In this document: piece by piece, positions 33,479 through 46,003 of the stretch
Position numbering within the stretch: the stretch's first letter is position 1
Layout: each line of letters begins with the position of its first letter
From: Fulvia fulva
Taxonomy: Eukaryota; Ascomycota; Dothideomycetes; Mycosphaerellales; Mycosphaerellaceae
NCBI RefSeq assembly: GCF_020509005.1
Contig: NC_063020.1
Span: 2,046,001-2,110,000, forward strand
Direction: 5' to 3'
DNA length: 64,000 nt
The notes under the pieces: model-generated
Seen by the model: only the letters and a program-made list of their open reading frames with translations
Told to the model about the DNA's origin: nothing
Database searches by the model: none
Program-made: the position numbers and the translations under genes

Positions 33479-34904
33479 CATTCTGCCTGTGGACCAGTGT
33501 CGCACGAACAACAGCAACGAGAAGCTCAAGTCCTTCCGCTGTTCGACAGAAGTCCAGATATCGCAGCAAGCCTACAGTATCATCGATGCACAACCTGGTG
33601 AATACGATATTTTGTCGAACAAGGTTGGCTCTGGCCAATGAGAGTGACCACGTGGCTTTAGTACGAGGAATCGCGTATCAGAGGGGAGGACAGACATGCG
33701 CCTTCCATCTGGTTGCATACACGCTGGGAGACGCTTCGGGAGTTACCAGCAAGCATGCATAAGGCTTTTGTGGATCGCCATCATGTAAGCAATGAAAGGC
33801 CCAACACACTGGCGCTACCATCGATCGGTACCTGGTGGCATTGGGCGGTGTTTGGTCTTCTCCCCAGCTGAAGCTCGTGTTGCCGAAGTCTATTCCAACC
33901 TCCCAAGCAATACCAAGCTCTTCGAAGTAACCTTGGTCGTGGGCTGCTGTAACGTGGCTCGAAACTTCTAAAGCTTTCAGATGAACTCACTGAATGCTCG
34001 CTTAGTGAGAGCTGGATCACCAGAGCTTCGACTAGAGACGCTGCAGATACGCCCGAGTGTCCTGATGCTCAAAGACCAGAGGTTTCAAGGCATACACAGC
34101 AGGATGTCACGCTGAAGGTACTTTGCGATCCTTTGAGTGTCCTGCTTTTTGGAGTGCCATATGGTCCTACATATCGCAGGTTGTGGCCAACGGCAGACGC
34201 CCAAGGTTGTTGACATTGCAGCCAACTCAACCACAGCGCGGGCTCTATGTGAATGAAGAGAGCGTCACGCAATAATCGCAGCGAACGAACAGTGATGCAA
34301 CTCTCCGGGGTCAATGGTCTGTTGCAGTGGTGCGAAACTCTGTGTCCGACTTCACCTAACGATTTGCAGCCGTGCAGCCCTGTCTGCATCGAGCCTCGCT
34401 TTGAGTGCGATACGAAGCCACAACAGGCAGCGTCGTTTCCTAGCCAAGCTGCTGCCATTAGCGACAACTCAATGGGTTACTTGCTCATGGGGTTGCGCAG
34501 TCGTGGAAACTTCCAACCAGTCTGGAAGGGTCACTGGACCCAAGGTATCCTCCAGGCTGCAACAACATCGTATTGATGCGTAGTGCAGGACCGAATAACA
34601 GTTGATGTGCTCGTCGGCCTATCAGCTGCCAGCAAGCCATGAGCCCACAATGGAACAGACTGAGCGTCCTCTGAAAGCGATCGCGCACGTTCTCGATACC
34701 ATAGCGGTTGCTGGACGAAATCGATGAGGTCGAATGGGCCGAGAACGTGTCTGGAAGCCTAGAAAAGCTCGTGCGAAGTTTGACAGGGCAAAGAGACTGG
34801 GTATGTGAATGCTGGGAGGCATATAAGAAAGGCTCGCGGCATCGTTTGGAGCCGAAGTCATAAGCAAAACCAACTCGCATCTTCAAGCAGCAATACCTTA
34901 CGAA
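33479..34904. other. Intergenic region, no supported gene
   Basis: This lies between two divergent genes (GH28 on the left, GDPD-like on the right). Frames of up to 130 codons overlap on both strands without motifs or a consistent exon structure. It should hold both promoters. Confidence 0.55.
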
Positions 34905-36168
34905 ATGCCTTCCTCGCTCTGGACATCTTGCTTCGTCGCTACAGCTCTTCTGACCCCTTCGATCTCAGCATACCAAACTCTTGCGCATCGTGGCCTGTTC
35001 CACGACGTGACTGATGGCTCCAACATCGCCGAGAACACCGTCTCAGCCCTCCAGCGCGCAGCAGACTTCGGTCTGCCAGGCGTTGAGTTCGACGTTCGTC
35101 CCTCTAAGGATGGAGTTCTGTGGGTCACTCACGACATGATCTCAAATCGTGCTACAATCCAGGATAATGCAAAGGGTTTGATGAACCCGATCGATGTAAG
35201 ACAGTCCTGTAACGGCTCTGATCGTCGCTGATGCTGATTCCCCACGAAGGTGGCTCTGAAGTCTCAGCCAGCACCAAAACCAATCTTCATCAACCAACAC
35301 TTCGCAGACTTCTGGAACCTGGTTCCTCTCAAGGTGTACGGCCGTCAAGGCAAGATCATCAAGCCTGATGGCGCTCAGAAGATGGAGTTCTTGGAAGCAA
35401 TGCTGGGCCATCTGAAGAACCTGGATAAGCCAAATTTCATGCTCATACTTGACATCCAGGACCCAGGTACCTTCAAAACGGCGGCCGGTCTAGTCAAGAA
35501 GACCGGAACTTCAAAGCAGGTGTATCTCAAATTCTTCGCCAAGAAGGCCATCGACTCAACCAATCACAAGCTCAACCAGAAGGATCACAAGGCCACATGC
35601 CTGCAGTACGCCAAGGACAACGGCTTCGACGGTCTCCAGGTCATCCCTCAGATCAACGACGGCGAGCTCACGATCGTGAACAACAAAGCCTACCTCGATG
35701 TTTTCCAGTATCGCTTCTTGGTCACTGAGTACTTGTCTTGCTGGTTCGATGCTCAACGGGCTTTCAACACCGGGGCCGCCATTGTGCCAATCGTCAGCGC
35801 CAGCGTACCCTTCCAGAACAACCCTGCTCACCAAGCCGGTCAAGACGCCCTCTTGTGGGCATCTGAGTACGGTCGACGAGGATGTCGATCATTCCGAACC
35901 CCGATGCGGGACGCAGTGCTCGTGGAACCTGTCAGCTCTACTCGTAAGTGTTTTCCTCTTGGAGTAAAAGGGTTTTGCTAACTATCTCAGCTGGGATTCG
36001 ACCAACGTAGCTGCTCGCTTGTTCAACACAGATGCTCAGCAAGACAAAGAGCAGTTTGCGAGGGCGTTCATCCGAAGCGAAGACTACATCGTGATCGATG
36101 TGATGGGAGACGTCAAGACACACACGTACAGTGGTGACTTCACTTTCTTCAAGAACAATCTGTGCTAG
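34905..36168 (+). pseudogene. Secreted glycerophosphodiester phosphodiesterase-like protein, probable one-base frameshift
   Basis: The protein belongs to the PLC-like/GDPD TIM-barrel class, which hydrolyses phosphodiesters of lipid head groups; the substrate is unknown. Exons are 34905-35195, 35250-35943 and 35991-36168, with introns of 54 and 47 bp. Residues 1-22 are a signal peptide. AHRGLFHDVTDG...NIAENTVSAL and GVEFDVRPSKDGVLWVTHDM are the GDPD metal and catalytic motifs. LILDIQDPG and GLQVIPQINDGEL follow. After SEYGRRG near 35881 the frame must change by one base to continue as MSIIPNPDAGR...GTCQLYSWDSTN. No GT-AG intron explains this, so one base seems to be missing between 35881 and 35882. 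An assembly error is the alternative. Confidence 0.78.
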
Positions 36169-37358
36169 AAAACGCCATTCTAGATAGATTGAGCCATAAT
36201 GGTGTGCGGTGGTATAAAGCTGGTGGTTGGGAAAGGTGCGACGGATAGCATGCTTTGACTCGCTCCTCTCTCGACTTGAGCGGTAAAGTACGAGCTGAGG
36301 ACTTTACATCTCTTGGGGTGCTCCGCCTTGTATGACGCTGTTCGATACGAGCTATTGGATATGAACATAAGAGGGAGCTCGTGGATGGTAGTCGCCATGT
36401 CGTAGATTAGACAATCCCTCCAGACGTCAATACTCTCACTGCTTGGCTGGCTGTGTCGGGTTGCCTGGGAAGAGAGCCATGATATATGTCTCAGGACACT
36501 GCTATGGAACGGACTTGTCGTGGCTCGAATGCGATCTCGCGTCGTCTGCGAAAGCTGCCACAGGGGCTAGCACTTCTACCAACGAAGACGTCACCATGTA
36601 CACAACCTGAAGTCGGCCGCCGCTTTCTCAAGTCTCGACTGGCAGAGCAGCAGAGCCGCATGCCATCTCTCCCACAATCCACAAACCCACATCCTCCACC
36701 TCATCCCCACTCACCCACAGCTCCTCATCATTCGGCGCTGCATCCGATACAGCATGACCTGAAACGCGCTAAAGTCCACACATACTGTCCCGGTATTGCA
36801 CTGCATCTGCATCTCGCAAGTCCTAAGTGCCACAACACATCCAGCCGGACCACCGCATCTGCGCCTCGTAACACTCCCAGCATCTTCTCACACCTCAATG
36901 GCTACCCCACCTCTGCCAAGTCATGAGAAAGTCTTGCATAGTCCCGGAATGATCTCAAGACTGTTCTTGGTCGTCGGTCGTCGGAGCTTACATGCATAGG
37001 CTTCGCCTTGGCATAGCTTTGTTGGTCGATTGTGCGCGTCATTGTCCGGGGAATTGCAGATGATGAGGCATAGGAGATGTGCGCGTCGTTGCTTTGTTTG
37101 ATGGGTCGTGTACGCCTTGTAATATGGGAGTCTGTGGAGAGATGCGGAGGCGCGGTGACACTGCAGTGGTTGTGACAAGGATGGTGCGTATTGCTCATGT
37201 TGTATCGTCTATTCGTGCTTTCATCATCTATGTGGTGTTGTCGATTACAGGTGTGCAGCCCGACCAGCTGGCAGCGCAGTAAATATGCAGGCACAACACG
37301 CCCAGCTATCATGTTGTGACAACGCATCTCCATTGAACTGGTCTGCATACCCACCGCA
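36169..37358. other. Intergenic region, no supported gene
   Basis: This lies between the 3' ends of the GDPD-like and DUF829 genes. It contains a proline/histidine-rich frame (36486-36926) that looks like composition rather than coding. Nothing else is recognised. Confidence 0.55.
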
Positions 37359-38192
37359 TCACCGCCCATCCCAGGCGTTTTCGACACCAAGCCAATATCG
37401 TTCTTGGTTGCTAGTCCAGTGTTGCTTGTGATCAATGCTGTTCCTTCGGATCCGGAAGTCGTGTCGGTGACATTGTGGGTCATCGATAGAAGGACTGTCC
37501 CATGCAAACATCAGGTCGTTCTCTGGGAAAATGTAGCATTTCTTGGCAGTAGCTGGCAGTAGATCGGGGTCGTGAAGATCCCCTCTGACATCCGTGCCGT
37601 TCGAACCTGAGAACAGGAGACTCATGGTTGAATTAACTCCCCAGAAGACCGATGTGATGAGGATCCAAATAAACACCAAAAGTTGTACAGGTGATCGCCG
37701 GAGAATTTGATGGTCAGGCGCGACAATGACAGGCGTCGAGTCCAGGATGATAGATTTGACATCCAGGGTTTGAGCTGTTCGCATGCGATATGATCGTAGT
37801 AGACGGCATACTTGGGCAGCTGCATCGTCTCCGAATAAGTGCACAAGGACACTTGGTTGCTGAAATGGAAGACGCTGCTTCTCTTCGTCGCAGATCAAGG
37901 TCGACACCACGGTTTCGATATGCTTCGTTGAGGTCCGTGAGTGTTGCAAGAGTAGTAACTTCGCAGTGGGGTACAACGACTCATAGCCTCGAACATAGTA
38001 TTCGATGTGATCACTGCGTGCATGTGGCCAGACCCCGAGTATAATGGTCTTTGGAGGCATTGTGAGGGTGTTGTCTTGATCCCACGGCGGTGTTGATGAC
38101 CTTGACCTGTTGCCGCGAGGTGAAAGGTTTCCATTGTTCCTGGCGTTTTCGAAAGACGTCCGTACAAGTGCTTCTTCGTCTCTATAATCCAT
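37359..38192 (-). CDS. DUF829 (TMEM53/PaxU-like) alpha/beta-hydrolase family protein
   Basis: The single-exon protein has 277 residues; PPKTIILGVWPHARSDHIEYYVRGY...YPTAKLLLL matches the opening of the DUF829 fold. VLVHLFGDDAAAQVC stands where the nucleophile elbow lies in the family, but no clear G-x-S-x-G is visible. VQLLVFIWILITSVFWGV (about residues 170-190) is a hydrophobic stretch, and the C-terminus has SIDHKQHWTSNQERYW, matching the family's final His motif. An N-terminal 40-residue Ser/Arg-rich tail precedes the domain; a second Met at residue 45 could be the true start. The segment before SIDH is short for the family. Function is unknown; the name PaxU comes from a related paxilline-cluster gene and implies nothing here. 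Confidence 0.7.
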   Translation of the reverse strand: MDYRDEEALVRTSFENARNNGNLSPRGNRSRSSTPPWDQDNTLTMPPKTIILGVWPHARSDHIEYYVRGYESLYPTAKLLLLQHSRTSTKHIETVVSTLICDEEKQRLPFQQPSVLVHLFGDDAAAQVCRLLRSYRMRTAQTLDVKSIILDSTPVIVAPDHQILRRSPVQLLVFIWILITSVFWGVNSTMSLLFSGSNGTDVRGDLHDPDLLPATAKKCYIFPENDLMFAWDSPSIDDPQCHRHDFRIRRNSIDHKQHWTSNQERYWLGVENAWDGR

Positions 38193-39366
38193 CGTGTTAC
38201 AGCAAAGGTGAAGTTGTTATCCGAACAGCATCCACCAGGCTTTGTAGAAGCTTGACGTGTCGCAAGTGCAACGATGCTGTGCGATGTGGAAACCAAGTAA
38301 GCTCCAGGTCTCGACTCCAGATCTGTTCTTCAGCATAAAGACTCCAATGCAACGTCCCCGCTGTCTTGGCGATAGATCCCAGACAGTAGATGCGCTGATC
38401 TGTTGTTGGTGTTAAGTACCGGAGTCCCCTCACGGATATGATGTAGCGTGCTGCAAGTCAAAGTTTAGCCTGCCGTCTGGTGTGTTGATCGATGGCAGCA
38501 GGACCGAGTCATGATGTGGACGAAGTTTTGCGCGCCTTTGCTGTTTTCACTGATCAGTACTTGCGGCTGGCAGCCACACTGGCTGGATAGCCACACGGGT
38601 GCAGCACATGATAGGAAGAAACCCCACCCATATCGAGCGGTGTGGTGGGCGTCCTTGTTGGTGGAAGGACGCCACACTGCCAGTTGACAGGCATTTGGCT
38701 AGACTCAAGCCCTGGACTTTGCAAGATGCTTTCTGGTAGACTGTTGGCTGGACGTGTACATGCCTGTGGTACCAGATCTGGAGCTGAAACGGCGAAGTTT
38801 GGCGCATCTGCAGCCCAGCGACGCGGTGCCATGACTGCCGGAGACGCGGACGAGATCGTTCGATACCTCGAACAAGTCTGTCAGATGCAGCATCTCAGCG
38901 TCTCAGCATGTTGTGTCGCTGCCCACGCAGGAACAGCTTGTACTTGTCGCCAGTTGGCTGACAATCTTAACGAGCATGTTGGTTCTGTGTAATTCTGGCG
39001 ACCATCCTCTACATCGCCCTGCCAACGGCGTAATGGCGGATGTCAACGAAGATGGCGCTGAAACATGGCTCTCATAGGACGTTCTTGTCGCCGACCACCG
39101 ATGATGATGTGGAAGATGTCGAGTTGATGTTGGTGTCAAGCCTTGATTCGCGCATCTCAAAGTAGTCCGTGGCTTGGCACCCCGACCTCCGTATGGATGT
39201 GGCTATTGTGGACGTTGTGGCTATCAGGCGTCGAAACTGACAACGATACTGTCATCTTAACAAAGCACCAGCATCACCTATATTGCGTGCTTGATGGCCT
39301 ACCAGAAGTTTTGGGCATGGAGCATAGAGGTCAATAGGCATCGCTGTCATAACTCATACTCAATCA
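38193..39366. other. Intergenic region, no supported gene
   Basis: Normal composition between the 5' end of the DUF829 gene and the 3' end of atg9. Open frames of up to 116 codons on both strands have no motif. Confidence 0.55.
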
Positions 39367-42232
39367 TCAAATATTCACAGCACCAGTACCCTTCTCATTA
39401 TGCGCCTTCGAGAACTGCGCCAGCATACCCAATACTCCAGCATTAACCCTCTCACCGCCAGCTCCTTCATCATTATCATCAGTATCGCTCTCAAGCTGTT
39501 CTGCCCCAGGCGCGTCCGCGAAGTCGTGAAGATCGCTGTCCTGAGCCATGACTCTACTTTCAGATATCCCGTGGGACTGGGCAGCACGTCCGGACTTTGC
39601 GCCATTTGCGCCTCGTTGAGAAGCACCATGCGCGGCCTGACGAGGTGATCGTAGCATAGAAGCTGTCGACTTCCTGGCATTACTGCCACGAGTAGGCGGT
39701 GGCATGGGTCCCGGCTCTTCAGCAATGGACTGCGTGATGACCGGTGGCCAGGCAGGTGGAGGCTGCCATCGATGTGGGCGGTGTCCCGGCCGATGGCCGT
39801 AGTGGCTGTAATATTGCCTGAAGTTCATGACTGATTGACTCATCTTGTCATCTTTCGCGGCGAAGTAGTCCTCTCGTAGGCCGTCTGTATCTTCCAGAGC
39901 GTCCTGGTAATCAGTCGCGTTGAGGTCCTTCTTGAAGCCAAAGACGGCGAAGTTACATTCATTACCGATGCCTTCGACGTGGACAGTCTGTTCTCGGAAG
40001 AAGTCGACGATACGCTCACATCGAGTCTCGGCGTTGCGCCAGAGGATGATTGGAGCCACTATGAGACTCAATATCTCGTCGATGAAGATCAACACTTTCA
40101 TCTGATACATTGCTGAGAACTCGGATCGTACTTCGTTGCTGTGCAGGCGATTCTTCCAGTGCGCGGGCATATAGTGGGTGTACAGTAGGACCTCTCTCAG
40201 GTGCATGACAGGGTCATACACCTCACTTTCATCAGGGAGAGCTCCATTCGCAATACCAAAAATGATACCAGTAAGCGTCAACCAGAAGACAGCAGTCCGC
40301 CCAGGCGTCACTTCGAAGCCAAGGAACAGTTCGGGGTCGAAGAGAGTCGCGAGCGCCAACACGGCAGCAACTGCACCGCTCACAAACGCTATGAAGCGGC
40401 AGAACTGATCCATCTTATCCTTCGGAAACTGCTTCAGATAGTCGTTCGCGAACGGATATGCCTGTCGCAGTCTTTTTGTGAAGAGGTGATCCAGTTCGTT
40501 GAACTCGCGAATTTTCCACTCCGCGAAGGGTGTAAAAGTCCTCGCACTAGCCTTTGAAGGGTTCTTGGTGAACTCCGTGTAGTACCTGAAGAAGAAGATG
40601 ATGCAGAACCTCAAGATGTTGAAAGGCGCTACCACAACACTGATGACCGCTGCGAACCGGAGCCGGACTCTAAGTGCATCGATCAATTCACTTCGGTGCT
40701 TGACCTCCAAGCAGAAAGGTCGAATGCTGCCCTGCTCAGTGAAGATGAAGTTCGTGAGGGTGACGTCGAGAGCCCATTCCAGACTCTTCGAATAGAATTG
40801 CCGGGTGCCCAGGAATGGGATGGGAAGGGTGAAATCCAGGATGTCCTTGTTGTACAGAGCGACCAAGTAGTTCGCCTGGCGCATGAGTCGATTCGCAATC
40901 GTCTCTGCCGTCAGCTTCTGCTGTGGCTGTCTGTAGTCAGTCTGGTTGTTCAAGTATTTCTTTGCCTGGCTGGAGGGGGCAGCAGTGGCGATGTTAGCGT
41001 TCTGGATTCCAACCAGGCCTTCCACAACTCGAACCCAGGACACTGTCTGGATGTCATCGTCGCTGATGCCAAGAACGTGATGGAAGAAGTCGTGCATGCG
41101 GAAGAGGCGTCGTGTGTCTTGCACGCATCCGAGGGCTCGAGTTAGCCAGTATATGATGAAGAAGAACAGCGCCGCATTCTTCACCCAGGATGCTATGGGA
41201 CAGAATAGTCATTAGCTGCGATTATAAACGTGAACCAGAACGTCGACAAATCCTGACCAGCGATGGGTGAGGCATGCAATGCCTTTTGCTTCTCAGTACT
41301 TACCTTTGGACATGCACTTTGGTATCATGATTTCCGCAGTTGATCTGCTTGTTGGAATCTTGGGGTAATCGATGCAGGTAGTGAGAAACATGGCGAAGCT
41401 AACAGAGCAATACTGTCAGCGCTTTCGAGAACATGACCGATCCCTTGGCCATCATGCAATGCTCGGCACGCCTCAATCACGTACCTGAACATGAAAAGCT
41501 CGCTCAACAAGCCGAGAATGCGAGACAAGAGTATCGACCATACACCGTGTCCAGTGTAGTACTGATATACCTCCAGCAGAAAGGAGTCCAGGTTGCCGGC
41601 ATTGGTATACATCCACATGGCTTCATTCCTTGGATCCGCTCTGGCAGGCTGAGTATGAGGTGCTGTCACTCGCGAAGGCCTTGAGCCCGGTCTCGTCGAC
41701 CTCGGTGCTTGCGACATGTGTAATCTCTGCTGCTCTTGCATAGCCTGCCATTGTGCTTCTGCTTTCGCCAACTTGGCGTCTGGCTGCTTTCCCGCAGCAG
41801 CACGACTGATTCCTCTCTTTCCAGGATCAAGCAATAGCGATGCTGGGACGTCCTCGTCGTCATCCAATCCAATCTGATCTCTTGCTTGCTTTCGTGGTCG
41901 CGAGTGCCTGGCAACCGGCGAGGCCATCATCTCAGGACTCTGGCCAGGATGGGTCGGCGTCTGATTGGCATCGTACAGGAAAGCGTCCGGGTCATCATCC
42001 TCATCGTGGAAGGTGTCGGGAGGAGGATGTCGTTGTGATTCGAGGTCTCTGTAGCCAGGGTCGGGTGCCATGCGCAGTCTGTCGTACATCGAGCTGTGTA
42101 CCTACAACGTGTGTTAGCCATGCACCTCGGGAGATGTCAATGTCGCAGCAGCCAATAACAAGCTAGCGATATCGTACGTACATCGCCTTCTGCGCCGGGC
42201 AAGACTCGCGAAATCAAGCGCGAGGCGTCCAT
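39367..42232 (-). CDS. atg9: Autophagy-related protein 9 (lipid scramblase)
   Basis: Atg9 is the multi-spanning scramblase of vesicles that seed the autophagosome. CDS is complement(join(39367..41192, 41304..41398, 41485..42101, 42182..42232)), 862 residues, a normal fungal length. Introns of 80, 86 and 111 bp are all GT-AG and keep phase. The small first exon encodes 17 residues (MDASRLISRVLPG...), joining to VHSSMYDRLR. An acidic, Pro/Gln-rich N-terminus precedes MWMYTNAGNLDSFLLEVY, FLTTCIDYPKIP and WVKNAALFFFIIYWL. The core shows FRMHDFFHHVLGIS, NRLMRQANYLVALYNK and ILRFCIIFFFRYYTEF. It continues with EWKIREFNELDHLF and LLYTHYMPAHW, all Atg9 hallmarks. The last about 150 residues are disordered. 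It is divergent from sec24, 540 bp away. Confidence 0.95.
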
Positions 42233-42771
42233 GGTAGGCCACACGTCTTGTTATAGGTGCGGAGGAGAGTCGTAGTGTTACCGAAGGGATCTGAAGAATC
42301 TGCGAAAGCCGCCCATCTCCACCGTGATCACACAAGATGCGCGTGGTACGGCGATCTGGGGGCGACTCTGGGCAGATCCGCCAGAGGAAGGTGGAAAGTG
42401 GACGGTGAATGGTGAATCAGGTGTCGCGCGCATGTGATGATGGAGCTTGAGAATGACGCGCCTGCTATCGGAGATAAGGACGGCGCTTGGCGAGGGTCTG
42501 GAATGTGGCTGAAGAGACGCCACAACGGTGGGAAATGGATAGCAGATATGCTTCCAGGATTGTCGCAAGTGGGACATCTATAAACAGTCCATCGCGTGGC
42601 ATGATCACCGTCTAGAATTGGGATTCCGTTCGGCGATAAAGGCTGTGTACGATACATGCTACCGATATTCACCTTCGAAACGACAGTTCGGACATGCATT
42701 GTTGACACGTGCGAGTTGTGTGAGATCGTCGAGGTTGCAAGCTGGCCTGAACATCGCGGCTTTATGTTATC
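42233..42771. promoter_or_regulatory. Shared 5' region of divergent atg9 and sec24
   Basis: The two start codons face away from each other across 539 bp, so both promoters must lie here. I see no decisive TATA box. Short frames on either strand carry no motif. Confidence 0.6.
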
Positions 42772-43014
42772 ATGAGCTTCTCCATCTCTTCACCGAATGC
42801 CTCTCCTTTCGGCACTCCTGCCAACGAACGCCCCCGAGCGAAGCGAACGACATCTCAGCTGCGTCCTGCTGTAGCGCCGTCTCCCGGTGGATACCAACAA
42901 GGAGCACCGTCTCCCGCGGTAGTCCCAGACAGCTACTTCCCACAGCAGACCACTCCGCAACCACAACCCAACATGAGCTACTACGCCCAGCAGCCCGGCC
43001 AGCAAGCTCCGTAT

Positions 43015-43046
<32 letters not shown>

Positions 43047-46003
43047 ACAGCAGCAGCAGCAACAGCATGATGGCACACAGGACGTCACGCAGCAGATGGG
43101 CCAGATGGGAGTCGGCGCAGGCGCACCCAACCCAGCGCGGAGGAAGAAGGATAGACATGCCTTCCACCAGATCGAGCAGCCATCTGCAGCTACACAACAG
43201 CCATATGGCGCTCCACCGGCAGGACCGGTCATGAATGGACAAGCACAGGCACAGGCACAGCCAGGCGCAGACCCGAATGCGGCGCCGTGGCAGCAGACGA
43301 CTCAGCCATGGCAGTCGCAACAACTGCCACAACCTGGTCAGCAGCAGTTTCAGCAGCCTCATGCTGCAGGACTTCAGCCAGCCGCCGGGAGACCGGTGGA
43401 TATACAGCAGCAAGGCACACAGGCCCCGGGTGCGCCGAGGGTGAATCCGGACCAGATACCCAGTGTACCAACGAGTCGAGACATGCCGGCTGAATACTAC
43501 AAGACTCACGTATACCCCACTATGGAGACCCGGGTCCCACCACCAGCTGTTACTCCTCTGGTCGCCCTCGATCAAGGCAATGCTTCGCCGAGACATGCGA
43601 GACTGACACTGAACTGCATTCCCAATTCGCAGGAACAGCTATCAACGACTGGATTGCCATTGGGTCTAGTAGTTCAACCTCTTGCGAGGCAGGCAGATGG
43701 TGAGAACCCTATACCTGTACTGGACTTTGGAGATGCTGGACCACCCCGATGCAGAAGATGCAGGGCATATGTGAACCCTTTCATGATCTTTTCGAATGGA
43801 GGCAACAGAATGACATGCAATCTCTGTGGCCATCCCAACGAGGTCGATGCTGGCTACTTTGCTCCAACTGATCCATCCGGTATGCGTGTCGATCGACAAG
43901 AGAGGCCTGAGCTTATGCTTGGTTCTTGCGAATTCTTGGTACCAAAAGAGTACTGGTCGAAGGAGCCAGTCGGCATGCGGTACCTTTTTCTGATCGACGT
44001 GAGTGCGGAGAGCTGCAATCGCGGCTTTTTGAAAGCGATGGCGGACGGTATACTCGCTGCACTGTACGGAGATGATATTGAGTTGCCTGAGAAGAACGAG
44101 GGCGATGAAGAGACTGAGGCCGCACCATTGAAGCCTAGCAAAGTCCCGGCAGGTGCCAGGGTAGGCTTTGCGACATTCGATCGAGAAGTCCACTTCTATA
44201 ATGTCTCTGCTGCGCTTTCGGGGCCCCAGGAGCTTGTCATGTCGGACCTTGAGGAGCCTTTTACGCCGATCTCGAACCAACATCTATTTGTGGATGCTGC
44301 AGAATGCAGGACGAACATCATCACCCTCCTGCAGCGTATGCCGTCCATGTTCGAAAGGATCAAGCACGCTGAGCCTGCACTCCTACCATCGTTGCAAGCC
44401 GCACTATTTGCGTTGTCTGATACTGGTGGCAAGGTATTGTGCAGTCTTGCAAGCCTTCCGACATACGGGCCTGGTCGCCTGACTGTTCGTGACAAGGGCA
44501 TGCAGACAGCCAGCAATGACCACCCCGAACAAGAGAAGGTGTTGCTTAGAACAGAGAACCCAGCTTTCAAGAAGATCCAGGCGGACATGGTCAAAGCCGG
44601 AGTAGGCATCGACTTCTTCCTTACCGCACCTGCTGGTGGGTACCTCGACATTGCCACGATTGGCCACGTCTCCGAGAAAACTGGCGGCGAGACATTCTAC
44701 TACCCGAACTGGGCTTGGCCTCGTGATACGCTCAAGCTTGCAAAAGAGCTTAGCCATTGCGTACAGCGCGAGCAAGGCTATGCCGTCTTGATGAAGGTGC
44801 GCTGCAGTAATGGCTTGCAGATCGCGCACTACAGCGGCAACTTTACACAACACACCTTCGGCGCCGATCTAGAGATGGGATCGGTAACGGAAGACAGCTC
44901 AGTCGCAGTAACCTTCAGCTACGACGGCAAGCTCGAGACACGCAACGATGCTCATTTCCAGTCGGCGCTGCTTTACACGACCTCTTCGGGACAGCGACGC
45001 GTACGATGCACAAACATGGTCGCTACGGTTGTCGAGAATGCGCGAGACAGTCTGCGCTTTGTGGACCAAGACGCAGTCCTTTCAATCCTTGCCAAGGAGT
45101 CTGCATCCAAAATCCCGGATCGATCACTGGCTGATGTCAGGCAAGCCCTACAAGACAAAGCCATTGATATACTCGCAGGTTACCGCAAGCATCATTCGGA
45201 GTCGCACCCACCAGGCAAGCTTGTGATGCCGGAGAATCTTAAGGAGTTCGCCATGCTCGTACTCGGCCTCGTGAAGTCAAGAGCTTTCAAGGCTGGCAAG
45301 GAGCCCAGCGACCGACGTGTTCAAGAGATTCGCATGGTCAAGTCCATGGGTGCTGCAGAACTCAGCTTGTACCTATACCCAAGAATAATCGCCATACACA
45401 ACCTTGAGCCAGGGGAAGGCTTTGCAGATGAGAACGGTCATCTGAAGATGCCTCAAGGCGTACGAGCCAGCTTTGCAATGCTTGAGGACGGCGGTGCATA
45501 CTTGGTCGATAATGGACAGATGTTGATCCTCTGGCTTCATAGCGCGGTCAACCCGAATCTACTGGAGGACTTGTTTGGCGAGGGAGTTGATGCGCTCGAC
45601 AAGCTGGACCCTAACCTCAATGAGTTACCAGTTCTTGAGACACTGCTCAACGCACAGGTGCGAAACATTCTGCTCGCACTTGAGCAAGGCGCAGGTACGG
45701 GCCGAGGCTCGAAGGGACTCTCAATACAGCTCGCTAGGCAAGGTCTAGATGGTGCCGAATTTGAGTTTGCAAGATTGTTGTACGAAGATCGCAATGGCGA
45801 GGCCAGTAGCTACGTGGACTGGTTGGTCCTGTTACATCGTAGTGTCAACATGGAGGTAAGTTGACCTTTGGTGTATTGTCTCGCTGTTAACCTGCTGACA
45901 CATATGATAGCTCTCTGGTCAGAGATCGAAGTCTGCCGCCGACGGCAAGAACTTCACCGATACGGTCTCGACAATCGCAAGCAATGTGCCATTCTGGGGT
46001 TGA
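42772..46003 (+). CDS. sec24: COPII coat subunit Sec24
   Basis: Sec24 binds cargo and Sec23 in the inner COPII coat at ER exit sites. CDS is join(42772..45855, 45911..46003), 1058 residues; the 55-bp intron is GT-AG with a CTGAC branch-like site, and the short last exon encodes 30 residues ending NVPFWG. The N-terminal about 290 residues are disordered and Gln/Pro-rich, with a run of over 15 glutamines encoded by CAG/CAA near 43015-43065. The zinc finger CRRCRAYVNPFM...CNLCGH (about residues 326-355), the trunk (YLFLIDVSAES), the beta-sandwich, helical and gelsolin-like regions (LHSAVNPNLLEDLFG) follow in order. No lesion is seen. Upstream, atg9 is read divergently. Confidence 0.95.
43015..43065 (+). 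repeat. CAG/CAA polyglutamine-coding microsatellite in sec24
   Basis: About 17 consecutive CAG/CAA codons lie in the disordered N-terminal region. Mixed codons reduce slippage. Length probably varies between strains (inference). Confidence 0.85.

Noticed and set aside
35780..35895. A short intron explaining the frame change in the GDPD-like gene
   Set aside because: The only GT-AG pairs in range give introns of 14-29 bp and remove sequence that reads as conserved coding.
36486..36926. 146-codon Pro/His/Ser-rich open frame on the plus strand
   Set aside because: Low-complexity composition, no motif, and overlapping frames of similar length on the other strand. It looks like chance.
43666..44283. 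205-codon minus-strand frame
   Set aside because: It is antisense to the sec24 zinc finger and trunk.
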